Origin: Candidatus Obscuribacterales bacterium
Lineage (GTDB): Bacteria; Cyanobacteriota; Vampirovibrionia; Obscuribacterales; Obscuribacteraceae
NCBI GenBank assembly: GCA_019637435.1
Contig: JAHBVO010000002.1
Span: forward strand, 124,001-188,000
Length of the DNA stretch: 64,000 bases
Direction of reading: 5' to 3'
The notes under the pieces are model-generated. The model was not told where the DNA came from. It searched no databases and saw only the letters and a program-made list of their open reading frames with translations. The translations under genes and the position numbers were made by a program. Shown in pieces: positions 52,201 to 60,983 of the stretch (positions are counted from its first letter, which is position 1; every line of letters begins with the position of its first letter).

Positions 52201-53025
52201 ATGACTAAAGAACTGGTCCTGGCTTCCGCTTTTCGTGCGGAATTGGTTTTTGCGCTCGACCTCATAGAGGAAGCAGGGCGACGGGCAGTCAAATATTTCG
52301 AGTCGGGTGTATCCGTCGATGCGAAAGAAGATGGCAGTCCGGTTACCCGCGCGGACAAAGATATCGAGCACATGATCAGGGAGGCTATCGAGCAGACGTT
52401 TCCCGATGACGGGATTCTGGGCGAGGAAGAAATCGAGAAAAAGGCTTTCCTCAAGTACCAGTCCGAGGAAGGTAACAAGTTGATGCGTCGATGGATCGTC
52501 GATCCTATCGATGGCACCTACAATTTCGCTCGCGGAATTCCGATTTTTTCAACTCTCATGGCGTTGGAAGAAGGTGACGAAATTGTCGCGGGTGTTGTCT
52601 ACAACCCTGTGCTCAAAGATCTCTATTGGGCGGAGAAGGGTAAGGGCGCGTTTAAAAACGGGGAGCGTATTCACGTATCAGAAGTCGATACGATGTCCGA
52701 AGCTCTTTTCAATTTCGGCGGACCAGATCGCATCATGAAGGTCGGGCTGTGGGATGGTTTCACCGAGCTTATCAAACGCACCTGCCGGCAACGCGGCTTC
52801 GGTGATTACCTTGGCTTCTCGTTCGTTTTCGAGGGTAAGGCTGAAGCGATGCTCGAGACGGGTGTCAAACCCTGGGACCTGGCTCCGATGAAAATCATCG
52901 TTGAAGAGGCTGGCGGTACATTTGTCGATCTTGCAGGCGGAACCTCCGTCTACCAGGGAGGCTGCATAGTCAGCAATAAGAAATTGGCGCATGAGTTCAA
53001 ACGAATCTTGTTGCCGAATGTCTAA
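52201..53025 (+). CDS. Inositol monophosphatase-family phosphatase
   Basis: A 274-residue member of the Mg-dependent IMPase superfamily. ATG 52201 or TTG 52195 may be the start; AAGGT is nearer to the TTG. Metal-binding motifs: GEEE (near 78), WIVDPIDGTYNF (the WxDPIDGT motif) and GVKPWDLAPMKIIVEEAGG (the PWDxA motif). The substrate could be inositol phosphate, histidinol phosphate or 3'-phosphoadenosine 5'-phosphate. GPDRIMKVGLWDGFTELIKR contains no residue that decides. The gene stands alone. Confidence 0.85.
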   Translation: MTKELVLASAFRAELVFALDLIEEAGRRAVKYFESGVSVDAKEDGSPVTRADKDIEHMIREAIEQTFPDDGILGEEEIEKKAFLKYQSEEGNKLMRRWIVDPIDGTYNFARGIPIFSTLMALEEGDEIVAGVVYNPVLKDLYWAEKGKGAFKNGERIHVSEVDTMSEALFNFGGPDRIMKVGLWDGFTELIKRTCRQRGFGDYLGFSFVFEGKAEAMLETGVKPWDLAPMKIIVEEAGGTFVDLAGGTSVYQGGCIVSNKKLAHEFKRILLPNV

Positions 53026-53041
53026 ACAGGTTTAAGGTCGC

Positions 53042-53055
53042 CACCACATGTGGTG
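53042..53055. repeat. Perfect 14-base palindrome CACCACATGTGGTG
   Basis: Fully self-complementary, 17 bases after the inositol-monophosphatase stop and about 200 bases before the histidine kinase. A transcription-factor site is possible; a hairpin with so small a loop is not. Confidence 0.4.
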
Positions 53056-53158
53056 CTATCCGTTGAGTGTTCCCGCAGGCTGATCGCAGGGTTACAACGG
53101 ACTGGTGAACCTGTGAGATTATTGCCAAGTATCTCCGATGTGCGTCGTAGGAGTACGC

Positions 53159-53187
53159 TTGGGGATATAAATAAAACCATGTACAAT
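53159..53187 (+). promoter_or_regulatory. Sigma-70-like promoter of the histidine kinase gene
   Basis: TTGGGG at 53159-53164 and TGTACAAT with the -10 hexamer TACAAT at 53182-53187, spacing 17, including an extended TG. It lies 62 bases before ATG 53249. Confidence 0.4.
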
Positions 53188-53248
53188 GTCATATCTCAGG
53201 GGATAGGACGGGGTCCGCGCGGATCTCGAAAACGTTCCCAGGTGGCGG

Positions 53249-54424
53249 ATGATGGAAAAGACCGGCTGGTCAAAAACTATGCGTTTTCGCATGGCTCTCG
53301 CCATGAGTCTTTCGGGGCTCATTCCCATTGTCGTGTGCCATCTCATTGTTTTTGGTGAAACGGGCGATATCCTGGGCAGCCTGGCAAGGTTGGCTCCATG
53401 GTACATCCCACTGATTTTGCTCTTACTTGGCGTCAACTGGTTTCTCGCCGAAGTCATTCTTAAGCCGATAAGTCGCTTGCTGCAATCCACCACCCAGTTG
53501 GCGACGATGGATATTCGCAAACGGCTGGAAGTTGATGCCAACGAGCCATCGGAAACGCTGGAGTTACGCAAGTCGTTCAACAAATTACTCAACCGTTTGG
53601 AAGAGTCATTAAACATCCAGTGTCAGTTTGTCGCTGACGCTTCACATGAACTCCGCACGCCACTAACTTCCATTCAAGGTTATACGAAACTGCTGCTCCG
53701 CCGGGGTTCGAATATTGACGCTAACCTGCTTGGTGAAGCCCTTCAAACAGTTTCCGACGAATCCGGCCGGCTGATTCGTCTCGTTTCTGATTTGCTGCAG
53801 TTGGCTCGTGCTGATGCCGGACAAGCAATCATCAGTCAACTTGAATTTATCGATCTTCGCGACGTCGTCGGTAGTGTTGAAGACACTGTTGTAATGGTTG
53901 CGCCTGAACAAATAGAAGTGCAATTCATCATGCCGCAGTCGCCGATTATGGTGAACGCTGACGCCGACAGGCTCAAACAAGTTTTCCTCAATCTCTCGAA
54001 CAACGCCATCAAAGCTACTCAAGCCGGAGGCAAGGTCACGGTAACGGTGCGGTCCAGCGGTGACCAGGCAATCGTTCGTGTAATTGATACCGGGATTGGT
54101 ATCGCGCCTGCGGACCAGCAGCGCATCTTCGATCGGTTTTATCGTGTTGAGAGAAGTCGCACTCGAAGTCGCCTATACGGCGGCGGCTCCGGTCTGGGGT
54201 TGGCAATTGCATTGACAATAATCAAAGCTCACGGCGGCAGTATCGACCTGGAGAGTGAGTTGAATAAAGGCTCTACGTTTACTGTTCGGCTTCCGATTGC
54301 AAAGAAGGGTGAGGAGAGCAAGGCGATTTTGCCACCACCAGCGGCGCCATCTGAAGAGCAAAAGGAGGACCGTGGTTCCAGCGGTTCCAGCGGAGGCGGC
54401 GGTCCCATAGGTGAACCTGCGTAA
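53249..54424 (+). CDS. Orphan sensor histidine kinase
   Basis: A 391-residue HAMP-type kinase. Two hydrophobic helices (about 15-36 and 50-68) enclose a very short periplasmic loop, so it senses membrane or cytoplasmic signals. A HAMP-like linker follows (LKPISRLLQS). The phospho-acceptor helix has ASHELRTPLTSIQGY (His133), and the ATP-binding domain shows NLSNNAIKATQ (N box), DTGIGIAPADQQRIFDRFYRV (G1/F box) and GGSGLGLAIALTI (G2). A Ser/Gly/Pro-rich tail ends it. There is no response regulator next to it, so its partner is elsewhere. Confidence 0.92.
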   Translation: MMEKTGWSKTMRFRMALAMSLSGLIPIVVCHLIVFGETGDILGSLARLAPWYIPLILLLLGVNWFLAEVILKPISRLLQSTTQLATMDIRKRLEVDANEPSETLELRKSFNKLLNRLEESLNIQCQFVADASHELRTPLTSIQGYTKLLLRRGSNIDANLLGEALQTVSDESGRLIRLVSDLLQLARADAGQAIISQLEFIDLRDVVGSVEDTVVMVAPEQIEVQFIMPQSPIMVNADADRLKQVFLNLSNNAIKATQAGGKVTVTVRSSGDQAIVRVIDTGIGIAPADQQRIFDRFYRVERSRTRSRLYGGGSGLGLAIALTIIKAHGGSIDLESELNKGSTFTVRLPIAKKGEESKAILPPPAAPSEEQKEDRGSSGSSGGGGPIGEPA

Positions 54425-54442
54425 CTGCTCTTTTTAACCGGT

Positions 54443-54988
54443 TCAGTTCGTGTGGGAAGCTTTGGAACTCAACTGTGTCGCTTGCTGTTTCTCGGCATGA
54501 GCTTTCACATACTCCAGTCGTTTTTCCATGCCCTTCTTCGTTATGCTTCTCAGAACTTTGTTTTTGAATGGCGCGGCCAACCAGGTGTCGATGTCTGTGA
54601 TCAGCCGAACGGTCGTACGTTTGCCATCTTTGCTGTCTTCCAGAATCCAGGACCCTTCAAACTTATTGAGTAGTTTGGATTCATTCAACTTATAATCGAT
54701 GCGGTTTTCCTGAACTTTGGTTGTTTCAGTGTAATCCAAGGTAGTGTTGCCTACGATGGGCAGGCTGCAGAAGTGCTCTTTCATTGTGACTGAATTCGCC
54801 TTCTCATTAATGCGTTTCTTTTGAAAACCTTTCTCGTCTTTCTGGTACTGCTTCAGCGCGCTCCAAACGGCGTCTTTTTCAGCGTCAACGTTTATCGAAT
54901 CCTCGACGCGGACGCTTGCCAGGGCTGGAAGTTGCATAACAGAAAGGGCTACCAATGCCAGTGCCGACGCGAAACGAACAACTCTCAT
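54443..54988 (-). CDS. Exported START/SRPBCC-like protein
   Basis: A 181-residue protein. ATG 54988 (MRVVRFASALALVALSVMQ) is chosen because GGAGG lies six bases upstream and it directly begins a signal peptide ending ALAS. The mature part has the alternating strands and final helix of the SRPBCC fold: DSINVDAEKDAVWSALKQYQ, TLDYTETTKVQENRIDYKL, GSWILEDSKDGKRTTVRLIT and the long C-terminal helix KGMEKRLEYVKAHAEKQ. Members bind hydrophobic ligands in a cavity. Export suggests a periplasmic lipid-binding role, which is inference. Terminal position next to the MBOAT operon. Confidence 0.65.
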   Translation of the reverse strand: MRVVRFASALALVALSVMQLPALASVRVEDSINVDAEKDAVWSALKQYQKDEKGFQKKRINEKANSVTMKEHFCSLPIVGNTTLDYTETTKVQENRIDYKLNESKLLNKFEGSWILEDSKDGKRTTVRLITDIDTWLAAPFKNKVLRSITKKGMEKRLEYVKAHAEKQQATQLSSKASHTN

Positions 54989-55100
54989 CAAATCCTCCAA
55001 ACAACCAAAAGATTTCCAACCCACAGGGGATTCGTTCGTAACGAGCTTCTCCCCCTTAAATAGCACAGGTTTTCAAAACAAGCTCATACAAATCCTCGCG

Positions 55101-56558
55101 CTAAAATTGGAAGTAAATGAATGCTGGCGTGACGTCCGGTGAAAAGATCAACAGCATCGCGATCAGCACGGCCAGGTAAGCCGGTTTGAAACCGGGAAAA
55201 TATTTCGGCAAAATTCCAGGTTTTTCCTTGCAATTCGCAAGGGCAATTTGCATTATCCACATAGCGATGAGCACCAGTGGTAATACCGGGTATATTATTG
55301 AGCCATTCGTATTCATTATTGCGGGTTGCCAGTTTGCAAGCCCTTCTGCAGCCGGTTGTAGATTGAACATCTTGCCTATGACGAGCAAACCCTCCGGGAC
55401 GTTGTTGGCACGGAAGATTGCCAGACCCAGCGCGTGAGCGTTGAAAGTAAGCGCGATCGCGAAGATGTGAAACATTTTCGTTTCTACCACTTTCTCCAGC
55501 GCTCGGCTGTGTGCCACCACTTTTCGCCACATGCGATGAAGTACGAGTAGCACGCCGACGTAAAAACCCCACACGACAAAGTGCGGTGCTGCCCCGTGCC
55601 ACAAGCCGCCAAGAGTCATCGTGATTACCAGGTTTACGCATGTGCGTACTTCACCAAGTCTGCTGCCGCCAAGAGGGATATACAGGTAATCCTTCAACCA
55701 CGTCGATAGTGTGATGTGCCAACGCTTCCAGAACTCGCTGTACGAGCCGGAGAGATAAGGCAAATTGAAGTTCTGTGGAACCTTGATTCCCATTAATAAC
55801 GCAGAACCACGGGCGATATCAGTGTAACCGGAGAAGTCGAAGTACACCTGGAAGGTGAATGCCCAGGTTGCCAGCCAGAAGTCCGCTCCAGTGAGCATAT
55901 CGGGGTGCGCGAAGCATCTGGTCACCGCAATGCCGAGCGTATCGGCCAGCACGACCTTTTTGAACAGACCGAAGAAGATCAACTCCATTGCTTCGTTGAA
56001 CTCCTGGACGTTCAACTTCTTGTCGAACTTCAGCTGTGGAATGAACTGCTGATACCGTTTGATAGGTCCTGCTATCTGAGTCGGGAAGAAACTCGGGAAG
56101 AGCGCGAATTCGATGAATGACTTTACCGGTTTATCGCCGCGGTAAATGTCGACCAGGTAATGGATAAACTCGAATACGAAGAACGAGATTCCTAGCGGCA
56201 GAACAATCTCCCATGAGATCGCAGGCAGTTGGTGCAATCCGATTGTTTTGAACATATCGTTCAAAACATCGCGCGTCATGTACGTATATTTGAAGTAGCC
56301 GAGCACGAGCAGGTTCGTCGTAAGCGCCAGCGCAAGCCATTTTCCTTTATGCTTTTCGCTTCTATCAATGAGGAAACCAAATATCCAGTTGACAGCTGTG
56401 AGCGTGAAAATCAGGACGCCATAAATTGGCTTCCAGAACATGTAGAAGACGTAGCTTGCGACAAGGAGCATCGCCGAGCGCCACTTCTGTGGCGTAAGCC
56501 AAAACAGCAGCACTGTCACTGGTAGAAAAATCAGATATGAAACACTGTTGAACAGCAT
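55101..56558 (-). CDS. MBOAT-family O-acyltransferase (AlgI-like)
   Basis: A 485-residue integral membrane protein with about ten to twelve helices. It carries the conserved AlgI/DltB core: QVYFDFSGYTDIARGSALLMG, the EFWKRWHITLSTWLKDYLY block (His281) and GGLWHGAAPHFVVWG with the catalytic His321. Such proteins transfer acetyl groups across the membrane to polysaccharides (alginate, cellulose, peptidoglycan). The length and motifs match AlgI more than DltB. It follows the SGNH-like gene by 10 bases on the minus strand, forming a two-gene transfer unit. Confidence 0.92.
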   Translation of the reverse strand: MLFNSVSYLIFLPVTVLLFWLTPQKWRSAMLLVASYVFYMFWKPIYGVLIFTLTAVNWIFGFLIDRSEKHKGKWLALALTTNLLVLGYFKYTYMTRDVLNDMFKTIGLHQLPAISWEIVLPLGISFFVFEFIHYLVDIYRGDKPVKSFIEFALFPSFFPTQIAGPIKRYQQFIPQLKFDKKLNVQEFNEAMELIFFGLFKKVVLADTLGIAVTRCFAHPDMLTGADFWLATWAFTFQVYFDFSGYTDIARGSALLMGIKVPQNFNLPYLSGSYSEFWKRWHITLSTWLKDYLYIPLGGSRLGEVRTCVNLVITMTLGGLWHGAAPHFVVWGFYVGVLLVLHRMWRKVVAHSRALEKVVETKMFHIFAIALTFNAHALGLAIFRANNVPEGLLVIGKMFNLQPAAEGLANWQPAIMNTNGSIIYPVLPLVLIAMWIMQIALANCKEKPGILPKYFPGFKPAYLAVLIAMLLIFSPDVTPAFIYFQF

Positions 56559-56568
56559 CTATAAGCTC

Positions 56569-57846
56569 CTACAACTGACTTGGCGCTTTAGTGGCTACGG
56601 ATGGTTTGTTTTGAGGCGCCGCCTGTGCGGACGGTTGAGCCTTGTTTGCGACAGACTCGGACGAGTCGCCGGACAAGTGGGCTACAAACCGTTTTTGAGA
56701 CGCGATGTATTCGGCAATCAGAGCGTGCAGTTTCTCTCCGCCGGACGCATCCATGTGAGCCCAGTCAGTGAAGTCTTGCGGCTCGAATTTAGCGGTTGCC
56801 TGAGCGTCAAAGTAGCCGCAGTCGTATTTATTCGCGAGAGATTTTAGCGTGTCTACGTGCCTATCGTAGACGTTATCGCGCATACATCGCAGAGCCAGGC
56901 TGGTCACCGGCATGTTGACCAGAACAACGTCGATGCCCTCGCTGCGAAGTGCCTTTAGATTCATCTCAAGCCATGTCTTTTGGTTCTCAAAAAGTTCGTT
57001 GTTCGGAGTGGCATAACGCATCATGCAGTCCGCATCTGCGACGTCGGCATAGTGATAAGGTGTGGTCGGGTGCGCAACCCACACGCCTTTCTCCAGCTCC
57101 GCCCTGTGCATCGCGAACTTTCGGTCTTCGTCTGTGACGCGATCGAGTGGGCTGCCGGGCAGATTCTTGAGCACGGGTGCAAGAAACTGCTCCACTCCAT
57201 GACGCATAACCTGCTGAATCGGTTGGCTTTTGCCCTTGAAATAAATGTAGTCGTTAACCCAGTACTGCGGCCGTTCCCAAACGTTTGGCACCGCCAGTGG
57301 TTCCAACCCTGTTTGATCTACGAAACGGCAAAGATATCTGTAGTGACGCGATGAGGCTGCGTGACCGAAGTCATTGTCGACCATATCACGTGGAACCATG
57401 CCGATTACGACGACCTTCGGCTTCCGGTCTCCCTTGAAGAGCGCCTTGGTGATCATATAGCCGTCCGATGGAACGGCGCCAGGTAAGCCGAAATTGAAAC
57501 AACTCAGATCGCCGATACCGGTGTACTTTTTCAGCTGATCTTCGGCATAGTGACTGGTGTGGTCTGCAACCAAATCCAGATCTTTTCCTCTATACGCAGC
57601 CTCCTGCCACCAGGTCGGATGCATCATGACGGAGGAGCCGACGTAAACCACATCCGGCGCTTTCGGTTTTTCCCTGTAGTCTTGCGCGGCCCAGTATGAC
57701 CAGGTTCTGATTGTCGGCAAACTATCGACATCGATCTTTTTGATTGGGTCGCCGAGCAACAAGGCGATGTTAGCGCCGACTAATATAATTAGCGCGCCCA
57801 GGATCGGGACCGTTTTAAACCAATTCTGTTTCTTGTCGAGGCTCAT
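56569..57846 (-). CDS. Membrane-anchored SGNH-like acetyl-transfer partner (AlgJ/DltD-like)
   Basis: A 425-residue protein with one N-terminal signal anchor (about 12-32) and an exported domain. VVYVGSSVMMH has the GxS nucleophile motif (Ser71 or Ser72), LSCFNFGLPGAVPSDGY gives the block II Gly/Asn, and DWAHMDASGG (Asp361/His364) provides the DxxH of SGNH enzymes. Ala/Pro-rich repeats end the protein. In the AlgI/AlgJ and PatA/PatB pairs such a protein receives the acetyl group from the MBOAT partner and transfers it to the polymer. The gene starts upstream of the MBOAT gene and is probably first in the operon. Confidence 0.82.
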   Translation of the reverse strand: MSLDKKQNWFKTVPILGALIILVGANIALLLGDPIKKIDVDSLPTIRTWSYWAAQDYREKPKAPDVVYVGSSVMMHPTWWQEAAYRGKDLDLVADHTSHYAEDQLKKYTGIGDLSCFNFGLPGAVPSDGYMITKALFKGDRKPKVVVIGMVPRDMVDNDFGHAASSRHYRYLCRFVDQTGLEPLAVPNVWERPQYWVNDYIYFKGKSQPIQQVMRHGVEQFLAPVLKNLPGSPLDRVTDEDRKFAMHRAELEKGVWVAHPTTPYHYADVADADCMMRYATPNNELFENQKTWLEMNLKALRSEGIDVVLVNMPVTSLALRCMRDNVYDRHVDTLKSLANKYDCGYFDAQATAKFEPQDFTDWAHMDASGGEKLHALIAEYIASQKRFVAHLSGDSSESVANKAQPSAQAAPQNKPSVATKAPSQL

Positions 57847-58010
57847 GCTTTCCCAGATTCGTTCCGCTTTTCAGCCGTGAAAAACGATGGTAACAAACAT
57901 CATGAAAACCTGCCTTAGATACGACTAGGAAACCGTTTGCGCCGGTTGCAAGAAGGACAGGCTGAGGCTGTTTTCGTTACCGTTCATTACTGCGGTCCCG
58001 GTGAAACGAA

Positions 58011-58041
58011 AGAAAAAAGCACGTGTCCATGACACGTGCTT
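58011..58041 (-). terminator. Strong intrinsic terminator of rplY
   Basis: A 10-bp perfect stem AGCACGTGTC/GACACGTGCT (58018-58027 with 58031-58040) and a 3-base loop. The minus strand continues into TTTTTTCTTTC. It lies 25 bases after the rplY stop. Confidence 0.93.
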
Positions 58042-58064
58042 CGTGAAGGCTTCGAAAGACGCGA

Positions 58065-58709
58065 CTATTCTTCGCCGGCGGTCTCTTCTTCTTTGGCTTC
58101 TTCCTCTGCCGGTGCTGCAGCTTCTTCTTGTGCTGCTTGGTTTGCATCTTCGACAGATGAGCTTCTCGGTGTAACCGCGCGAGCGACGATTTCTTCGAGA
58201 GGATTGAGAACCTTAATAGAGGGGGAGATTTTGAGATCTTGGAAGGTAATAGCCGAATCCAATTCTTTCAACTTCGAGATGTCTGCTTCTACGAAGTCCG
58301 GAATTTCGTGGGGGTAGCACTCGATATCAACCGAGACTGCTGATTCCAGGAATTGGGCGCTGAAGATTTTGACAGCGGGCGAAACTCCGACAAACTTGAT
58401 CGGCACGCTCACGGTCAGCTTCTTGTCGAGACTGACTCTGTAGAACTCGATGTTTAGAACTGCATCGGAAGTGGAGACCCGTTGAACGTTTCTAATAATA
58501 ACGTTGACCGGCTTGCCGCCTTCGGTCTGGAGTTCGAGCAAGTGCGAGAAAGCCGCTGCCGGCAGTCTCGAGAATTCGCGAGCGTCGATTTGAACGCTTT
58601 CCGACGGGACCGCTGGTCCGTAAATTGTTGCCGGCACTTTGCCTTCGCGACGAAGGAGGCGAGCGGTCTTTTCTTCCCGTTTGCTAGCTGTGAGCGTGAA
58701 CTTATCCAT
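58065..58709 (-). CDS. rplY: 50S ribosomal protein L25 (CTC/TL5 form)
   Basis: A 214-residue protein of the long CTC type. ATG 58709 (MDKFTLTASKREEKTARLLR) follows GGGAAAAG; the frame runs 24 codons further but overlaps promoter sequence. It binds 5S rRNA through the N-terminal RREGKVPATIYGP domain and has the additional C-terminal beta domain (SIKVLNPLEEIVARAVTP) found in many bacteria. It ends in a Glu/Ala tail. It is transcribed after the tRNA-Gln gene on the same strand (81 bases apart), ending in a strong terminator. Confidence 0.93.
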   Translation of the reverse strand: MDKFTLTASKREEKTARLLRREGKVPATIYGPAVPSESVQIDAREFSRLPAAAFSHLLELQTEGGKPVNVIIRNVQRVSTSDAVLNIEFYRVSLDKKLTVSVPIKFVGVSPAVKIFSAQFLESAVSVDIECYPHEIPDFVEADISKLKELDSAITFQDLKISPSIKVLNPLEEIVARAVTPRSSSVEDANQAAQEEAAAPAEEEAKEEETAGEE

Positions 58710-58789
58710 TGTCTTTTCCCGGTTTTTTCGGTGTGTGTTCTTCCGGCGAGGACACGCTGACGACGCGTGTCCATACGCCAAAAAGAGAG

Positions 58790-58861
58790 CTGGGGTGCAA
58801 GGATTCGAACCTCAGAATGGCTGGACCAAAACCAGCTGCCTTACCGCTTGGCGACACCCCA
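58790..58861 (-). tRNA. trnQ: tRNA-Gln (anticodon UUG)
   Basis: A 72-base tRNA. The acceptor stem is TGGGGTG with CACCCCA and a discriminator G. The anticodon stem is GCTGG/CCAGC with loop TTTTGGT, giving anticodon UUG (Gln, CAA/CAG). The T-arm has GGTTCGAATCC. No CCA end is encoded. The next gene downstream is rplY. Confidence 0.95.
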
Positions 58862-58965
58862 ATATCGCGTAGATTGTTGATTCTATTGAATGTCCTATCG
58901 CTATGTCAACGCTGACAGCCGTTTTTTGAAGCGGCGTTACAAACGTTATGTGACTTTAGCCGTTG

Positions 58966-60675
58966 TTAATGAAAGCCGCCCTTAACTCGACCGGCTTCTT
59001 CCATGAGCGAATGCGCGAAAGTCATAGCCACTTCCTCGCCTTCGCGACCGCTTGCCATTTCCGCCAGTGCTTTCAGCAAAGAATCGCCTTCCAGACGACC
59101 AGCCTTGATTACGGTTTTATCATCAGACTGCTCTTTACATACGTGTATGTAGTTGTCGGCGACAGAAGCAATTATCGGTTGGTGAGTGATGCAGAGAATT
59201 TGATGGCTGGCTGCTAGATTCACGAGCTTGTCGCGAATTGCTTTCAAAATCTTGCCGCTTAAACCTGTGTCGATCTCGTCGAACACGACTGTCGAGACGC
59301 GATCCGCTCTTGCAAAGATGGTCTTCAGCGCCAGCATTATTCGCGACAACTCGCCGCCTGACGCAATCTTCGCAAGTGACGCCAGCGGTTGACCTGGGTT
59401 CGGCGCGATCAAAAACTCTACTTTATCTATGCCATCAGCAGTGACGTCATCGAGTGTCGTAAAACTGATGTTGAACCGGCAACGTTCCATACCCAGGTCG
59501 GCGAGTTCCTTGAGAATGGCTTTTGTCAGGCTCTCCGCCAGTTTCTGCCGTTCCTTTGAAAGCTGAGCGCTTGTCTCGGTCAACTTCGTGAGTAGCTCAT
59601 CCAGTTCTTTTTGAATCGAGCTAATTGAACTGTTTGCGTTCTCCAGCTTTTCGATTTCTTCTTCAAGCTCGGTCTGTTTCTCGATCGCGTCAATCAGCCC
59701 GGGACCATACTTCCGCTTTACCTGCGTCAAAACCGCTAACCGCGCTTCCACCTCGCTTAACGATTCCGGATCGAGATCAAGCGAACTTCTATAACGGCGA
59801 ACTCCATCAATAGCTTCTTCTAAATTGACGAGACTTTCTCTTACGAATCCGGCCGACTCACCGACTGATGCGTCAAGATCGGTGAGCGTCTCCAGATCCG
59901 CGAGGCACTCCTGAAGAATGTCACGCGCTGCGGTAAAGCCGTCACCATATGTGGAGTCACCACCCGCCAGTTGGGACATTACCTTTTCGGTTGTCGAATC
60001 GATTCGAGCAGCGTTTGCCAAAACTTTGTGCCGGTCGCTAAGCTCCTCGTCTTCGTGCTCGCTAACAAGATTGGCTTCTTGCAGTTCATCTAATTGAAAT
60101 CTTGCAAAATCCAGACGCTTGATTCTTTCTTCTTCTGAAATCGAAAGTTCTTCAAACTGTTTTCTAAGGTCTCGATGTCTGGCGTGCAGCGTCCTGACTT
60201 TCTCGCGCAGCTGCCCATGAGCCTTATTGCCCAGTCCGTCAAGCAGTTCCAATTGCGCGCTGTTTGTCATCAGCGTGCGCAATTCGTGCTGAGCGTGAAA
60301 CGTTAGCAACAGCTGTCGAAGTTCGTTCAAATGCGATGCGTTGACAGGAAAACCATTGATTCGCGCTCGTGAGCCGGAGCGCGTCACCTCCCGGTACACA
60401 ATGAGATCTGTCTGATCTTCGTCGATCAGCTCCTGCTGTTTAAGCCAGGCTGTCACCGTGGGTGATGGCTCGAAGATTGCTTCGATAGTGGCCCGGTCTT
60501 TGCCGTCTTTGATCTGATTGGCGCTTACCTTGGCACCAAGGACGATGCTGAGGGCGTCAAAGAGGATCGACTTCCCTGCGCCGGTTTCACCAGCCAGGAT
60601 GTTTAACCCTTTTGTCCAGTGAACCTCTAGCTCCTGGATGATCGCCAGGTTTGTTATGGATATGTTTTTTAGCAC
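58966..60675 (-). CDS. recN: DNA repair protein RecN
   Basis: A 569-residue RecN, an SMC-like ATPase used in double-strand-break repair. ITNLAIIQELEV and GETGAGKSILFDAL (Walker A) open it. A long helical region (about 150-380, with LTETSAQLSKERQKL) follows, and the C-terminal half has KIASGGELSRIMLALKTI (signature) and TVVFDEIDTGLSG (Walker B). The start codon is GTG 60675 with little ribosome site. mrp lies upstream on the same strand, separated by its own terminator. Confidence 0.95.
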   Translation of the reverse strand: MLKNISITNLAIIQELEVHWTKGLNILAGETGAGKSILFDALSIVLGAKVSANQIKDGKDRATIEAIFEPSPTVTAWLKQQELIDEDQTDLIVYREVTRSGSRARINGFPVNASHLNELRQLLLTFHAQHELRTLMTNSAQLELLDGLGNKAHGQLREKVRTLHARHRDLRKQFEELSISEEERIKRLDFARFQLDELQEANLVSEHEDEELSDRHKVLANAARIDSTTEKVMSQLAGGDSTYGDGFTAARDILQECLADLETLTDLDASVGESAGFVRESLVNLEEAIDGVRRYRSSLDLDPESLSEVEARLAVLTQVKRKYGPGLIDAIEKQTELEEEIEKLENANSSISSIQKELDELLTKLTETSAQLSKERQKLAESLTKAILKELADLGMERCRFNISFTTLDDVTADGIDKVEFLIAPNPGQPLASLAKIASGGELSRIMLALKTIFARADRVSTVVFDEIDTGLSGKILKAIRDKLVNLAASHQILCITHQPIIASVADNYIHVCKEQSDDKTVIKAGRLEGDSLLKALAEMASGREGEEVAMTFAHSLMEEAGRVKGGFH

Positions 60676-60983
60676 AGGCGGATATCGAGACCGAGAATAA
60701 TGGTGTTACGCGTGGTATCAGTAGGAAGCGGACACCGACAAGTATAATACGCCGCGATCATTTGTGAAGCCCCAACAAGTGCTTTCTTTTCCTATCGCTA
60801 TGCGTTGTTTGAAACAAAGCCGCAAGTGCTTGACGAAATGGTTTCCTTTGCGACAGTTGGAAGGAAACGGGAGCCGGCGGAAAGAGTTTCAGTACATCCA
60901 ACGCCGAACGGTCTTGAGTGCGTCGTGGCAAAAAAACGCGCCCGTTTATGTCGAGCGCGTTTAAGTTTCTAAACCGATTCTCG
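60676..60983. other. Intergenic region between mrp and recN, 308 bases
   Basis: Holds the mrp terminator (60930-60962) and presumably the recN promoter; no gene is visible. A plus-strand frame at 60764-60964 runs into the terminator and is not called. Confidence 0.45.
60930..60962 (-). terminator. Intrinsic terminator of mrp
   Basis: Stem AAACGCGC/GCGCGTTT (60934-60941 with 60955-60962); the minus strand continues into seven T. Confidence 0.85.
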
